Shown: positions 62,386 to 64,000 of the stretch, one piece after another
Position numbering within the stretch: position 1 is the stretch's first letter
How the letters are laid out: each line of letters begins with the position of its first letter
NCBI GenBank assembly: GCA_016715425.1
Contig: JADKAC010000007.1
Coordinates: forward strand, 124,001-188,000
Reading direction: 5' to 3'
Length of the DNA: 64,000 nt
From: Bacteroidota bacterium
GTDB taxonomy: Bacteria; Bacteroidota; Bacteroidia; Chitinophagales; BACL12
Notes under the pieces: generated by a model
What the model was told of the DNA's origin: nothing
The model's input: the letters and a program-made list of their open reading frames with translations, nothing else
The model's database searches: none
Position numbers and translations under genes: made by a program

Positions 62386-64000
62386 ATGAAAAAATTACTA
62401 TTGGTATTGGCAATTATCGCTTCCTCCTCATTGGCATTTGCCCAGGACACTTTAAAATGCGGTAATACAGAAAGAGATAATTACCTATTAGCAACAGATC
62501 CTATTTATGCCGCTAACCGGAAATCAATTGAAGATTTTACTGCAAAGTATTTAGCCAAGCAAAATAATACCGGTGCAGGAAGAAGCGGCGAGGTAATAGT
62601 GATACCTTGTGTAATACATGTAGTATATAAAAATGCTACTGAAAATATTACCGATGAACAAGCTTATTCACAAATAGAGGCATTGAATCTCGACTTTAGA
62701 AGATTAAATCCCGATGCTTCAGAAACACCGGCAGAATTTGCTTCCGTTGCCTCAGATTTAGAAATTGAATTTTGCATTGCTACGGTTGACCCTGAGGGAA
62801 ATCCTACTAACGGTATTGTGCGTGTTTCAACAGCAGTACCTAGTTTCAGCACCAGTGATGATATAAAATATACTGCAAGTGGCGGTTCCGATGCATGGCC
62901 TGCAGATGAATATTTAAATCTTTGGTGTGGTGATCTCGGTTCCTCATTATTAGGTTATGCGCAATTTCCCGGAGGCGCAGATGCTACCGATGGAGTAGTA
63001 GTAAATTATACAGCCTTTGGAACTGAAGGCACTGTGATAGCACCTTATAATCTTGGAAGAACAGCTTCTCATGAAGTAGGGCATTGGTTAAACTTATTAC
63101 ACATTTGGGGTGATGATGGTGGTGGATGCGGTGGCTCAGATTTTTGTGATGACACTCCAAATCAGGCAGGTGAAAATTATGGTTGTCCTACTTATCCATT
63201 AGCAGACGATTGCAGTGAATCTGTACAATTCCAAAACTTTATGGACTATACCGATGATGCGTGTTATAATATGTTTACTGAAGATCAGAAATCAAGAGCA
63301 CAAGCATTATTTGCACCCGGTGGCGCAAGATATGATTTGGGTAATTCACTTAAATGCGTTGCTTATGATTATGATGTGCAAGCAGTACAAATAATTACTC
63401 CTGTGGGCACTTATTGTTATTCCACTTTTAATCCGGTTATCGAAATTAGAAATATTGGATTTGCTGATATGACAAGTTGCGAAATTTTATATTCTGTGGA
63501 TGGAGCCACAGCTACTACTTATTACTGGACAGGTTTACTAGGAACTTACGAAGCAGAAGAAGTTACATTGCCAAGTATTTCTTTGGGTGATGGTGCGCAT
63601 ACACTTTCTATTACAGTTCAAAATCCAAGTGGCTTTACAGATGAGAACATCGTAAATAATTTTATCAGTGGAAGTTTCTTTATAAATACATTCGGACTTA
63701 CACTTCCTTTAATTCAAGGTTTCGAAACTACCGGATTCCCTTACACCGGATATACAGTTACAAATCCTGATGGCACTTATACTTGGGAAAGAACTACTGC
63801 TGCCGCAAAAACAGGGTCAGCATCTGTATTTATGAATTATTATGATTATTCTGCCTACGGTGCCGTTGATGAATTATCAATGCCTGCATATAATATGTCA
63901 GGAGTTACTGCAGCGTATTTAAATTTTGATGTTGCTTACGCCAACTATTCTCCCGATGGTGAATATTCAGATTCATTACAAGTATTAGTGAGTTCTGATT
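62386..64000 (+). CDS. Secreted M43-family zinc metalloprotease, N-terminal part (runs off the right edge)
   Basis: The forward frame is open from the ATG at 62386 to the window end (538 codons). A signal peptide (LLLVLAIIASSSLAFAQ) leads to a propeptide-like region, then a pappalysin-type M43 domain with zinc motif HEVGHWLNLLHIW (near 228) and Met-turn NFMDYTDDAC (near 285). The chain continues with an Ig-like region (PVGTYCYSTFNPVIEIRNIG) and the start of a jelly-roll domain (FETTGFPYTGYTVTNPDGTY). Relatives end in a T9SS sorting domain, which would lie outside. A second M43 gene in the window, but exported as a soluble protein rather than a lipoprotein. Confidence 0.88.
   Translation, partial: MKKLLLVLAIIASSSLAFAQDTLKCGNTERDNYLLATDPIYAANRKSIEDFTAKYLAKQNNTGAGRSGEVIVIPCVIHVVYKNATENITDEQAYSQIEALNLDFRRLNPDASETPAEFASVASDLEIEFCIATVDPEGNPTNGIVRVSTAVPSFSTSDDIKYTASGGSDAWPADEYLNLWCGDLGSSLLGYAQFPGGADATDGVVVNYTAFGTEGTVIAPYNLGRTASHEVGHWLNLLHIWGDDGGGCGGSDFCDDTPNQAGENYGCPTYPLADDCSESVQFQNFMDYTDDACYNMFTEDQKSRAQALFAPGGARYDLGNSLKCVAYDYDVQAVQIITPVGTYCYSTFNPVIEIRNIGFADMTSCEILYSVDGATATTYYWTGLLGTYEAEEVTLPSISLGDGAHTLSITVQNPSGFTDENIVNNFISGSFFINTFGLTLPLIQGFETTGFPYTGYTVTNPDGTYTWERTTAAAKTGSASVFMNYYDYSAYGAVDELSMPAYNMSGVTAAYLNFDVAYANYSPDGEYSDSLQVLVSSD

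Noticed and set aside
1..64000. tRNA, rRNA, insertion sequence, prophage or integrase genes
   Set aside because: I read all gaps on both strands and found no cloverleaf-like sequence, rRNA segment, transposase, integrase or phage structural gene; short RNAs without strong features could be missed.

Overview
The window is a 64 kb piece of an AT-rich Bacteroidota chromosome. The evidence is type IX secretion (T9SS) cargo with C-terminal sorting domains, the T9SS response regulator PorX, a fused LpxC-FabZ, an LptE/sigma-54 activator/SecG block, BT_3928/DUF1599 genes, and -7 promoter boxes of the TAnnTTTG type. Gene content points to a free-living aerobe of the Chitinophagales/Saprospirales kind, but the exact lineage cannot be fixed from this piece. 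I see no rRNA, tRNA, CRISPR array, prophage or insertion sequence. Apart from the repeat islands the region looks like core chromosome.

Layout. 1-7 kb holds secreted proteins: a beta-propeller protein cut by the left edge, a YCF48-like T9SS protein, an Fe-S/membrane oxidoreductase subunit and a subtilisin-like protease. 7-12.3 kb has housekeeping genes (PRTase, aroK, a peptide ABC permease, BT_3928/DUF1599, folP). 12.3-16.6 kb has a TPR lipoprotein, an M43-type lipoprotein protease and an ECF sigma/anti-sigma/outer-membrane-protein operon. 16.7-19.6 kb has a stress protein and an uncharacterised amidotransferase plus ATP-grasp-like pair. 19.6-25.4 kb runs leftward: CcmE, CcmF, DUF2520, ferredoxin, IscX, UbiA, Maf. 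25.6-33.4 kb has a MATE exporter, rocD and the lipid A operon (HD hydrolase, lpxD, lpxC-fabZ, lpxA, ABC ATPase). 33.4-38.6 kb has porX, tsaE, ald, CapA and DUF4294. 38.6-43 kb runs leftward: miaB, a sigma-54 activator, lptE, a conserved unknown, secG. 43-49.6 kb has a GT-C glycosyltransferase, lepB, an HMA lipoprotein, a repeat island carrying a GxxExxY gene, rlmH, a rhomboid protease and threonine aldolase. 49.7-55.3 kb has YceI-porin-YceI and then a VTC/DUF4956/DUF2490 operon. 55.3-64 kb has a LuxE-like protein, pgi, a BadF-type kinase, a CNNM/CorC protein, nhaA and a secreted M43 protease cut by the right edge.

Two structures stand out. First, about 12 perfect copies of a 7-bp repeat lie inside the coding sequence of the left-edge secreted protein, between its start codon and its signal-peptide core. 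The present copy number keeps the frame open, and both other frames stop within 7 and 14 codons, so this reads like an ON/OFF contingency locus. Second, a small PDDEXK-type (GxxExxY) gene sits among six palindromic CGCAAAG/CTTTGCG units and carries a near-identical copy of the rlmH leader, up to and including the start codon. This suggests a cassette that entered or moved by recombination at that leader. A further dispersed family of short phrases (GTGAATGGTGAAT..., GTCAATAGTCAA...) fills the gaps at 1.3-1.86 kb and 55.29-55.40 kb.

Several starts were moved inward from the longest open frame, using ATGA/TAATG junctions, promoter boxes or family N-termini: DUF1599, folP, maf, MATE, rocD, lpxD, miaB, the GxxExxY gene and rlmH.
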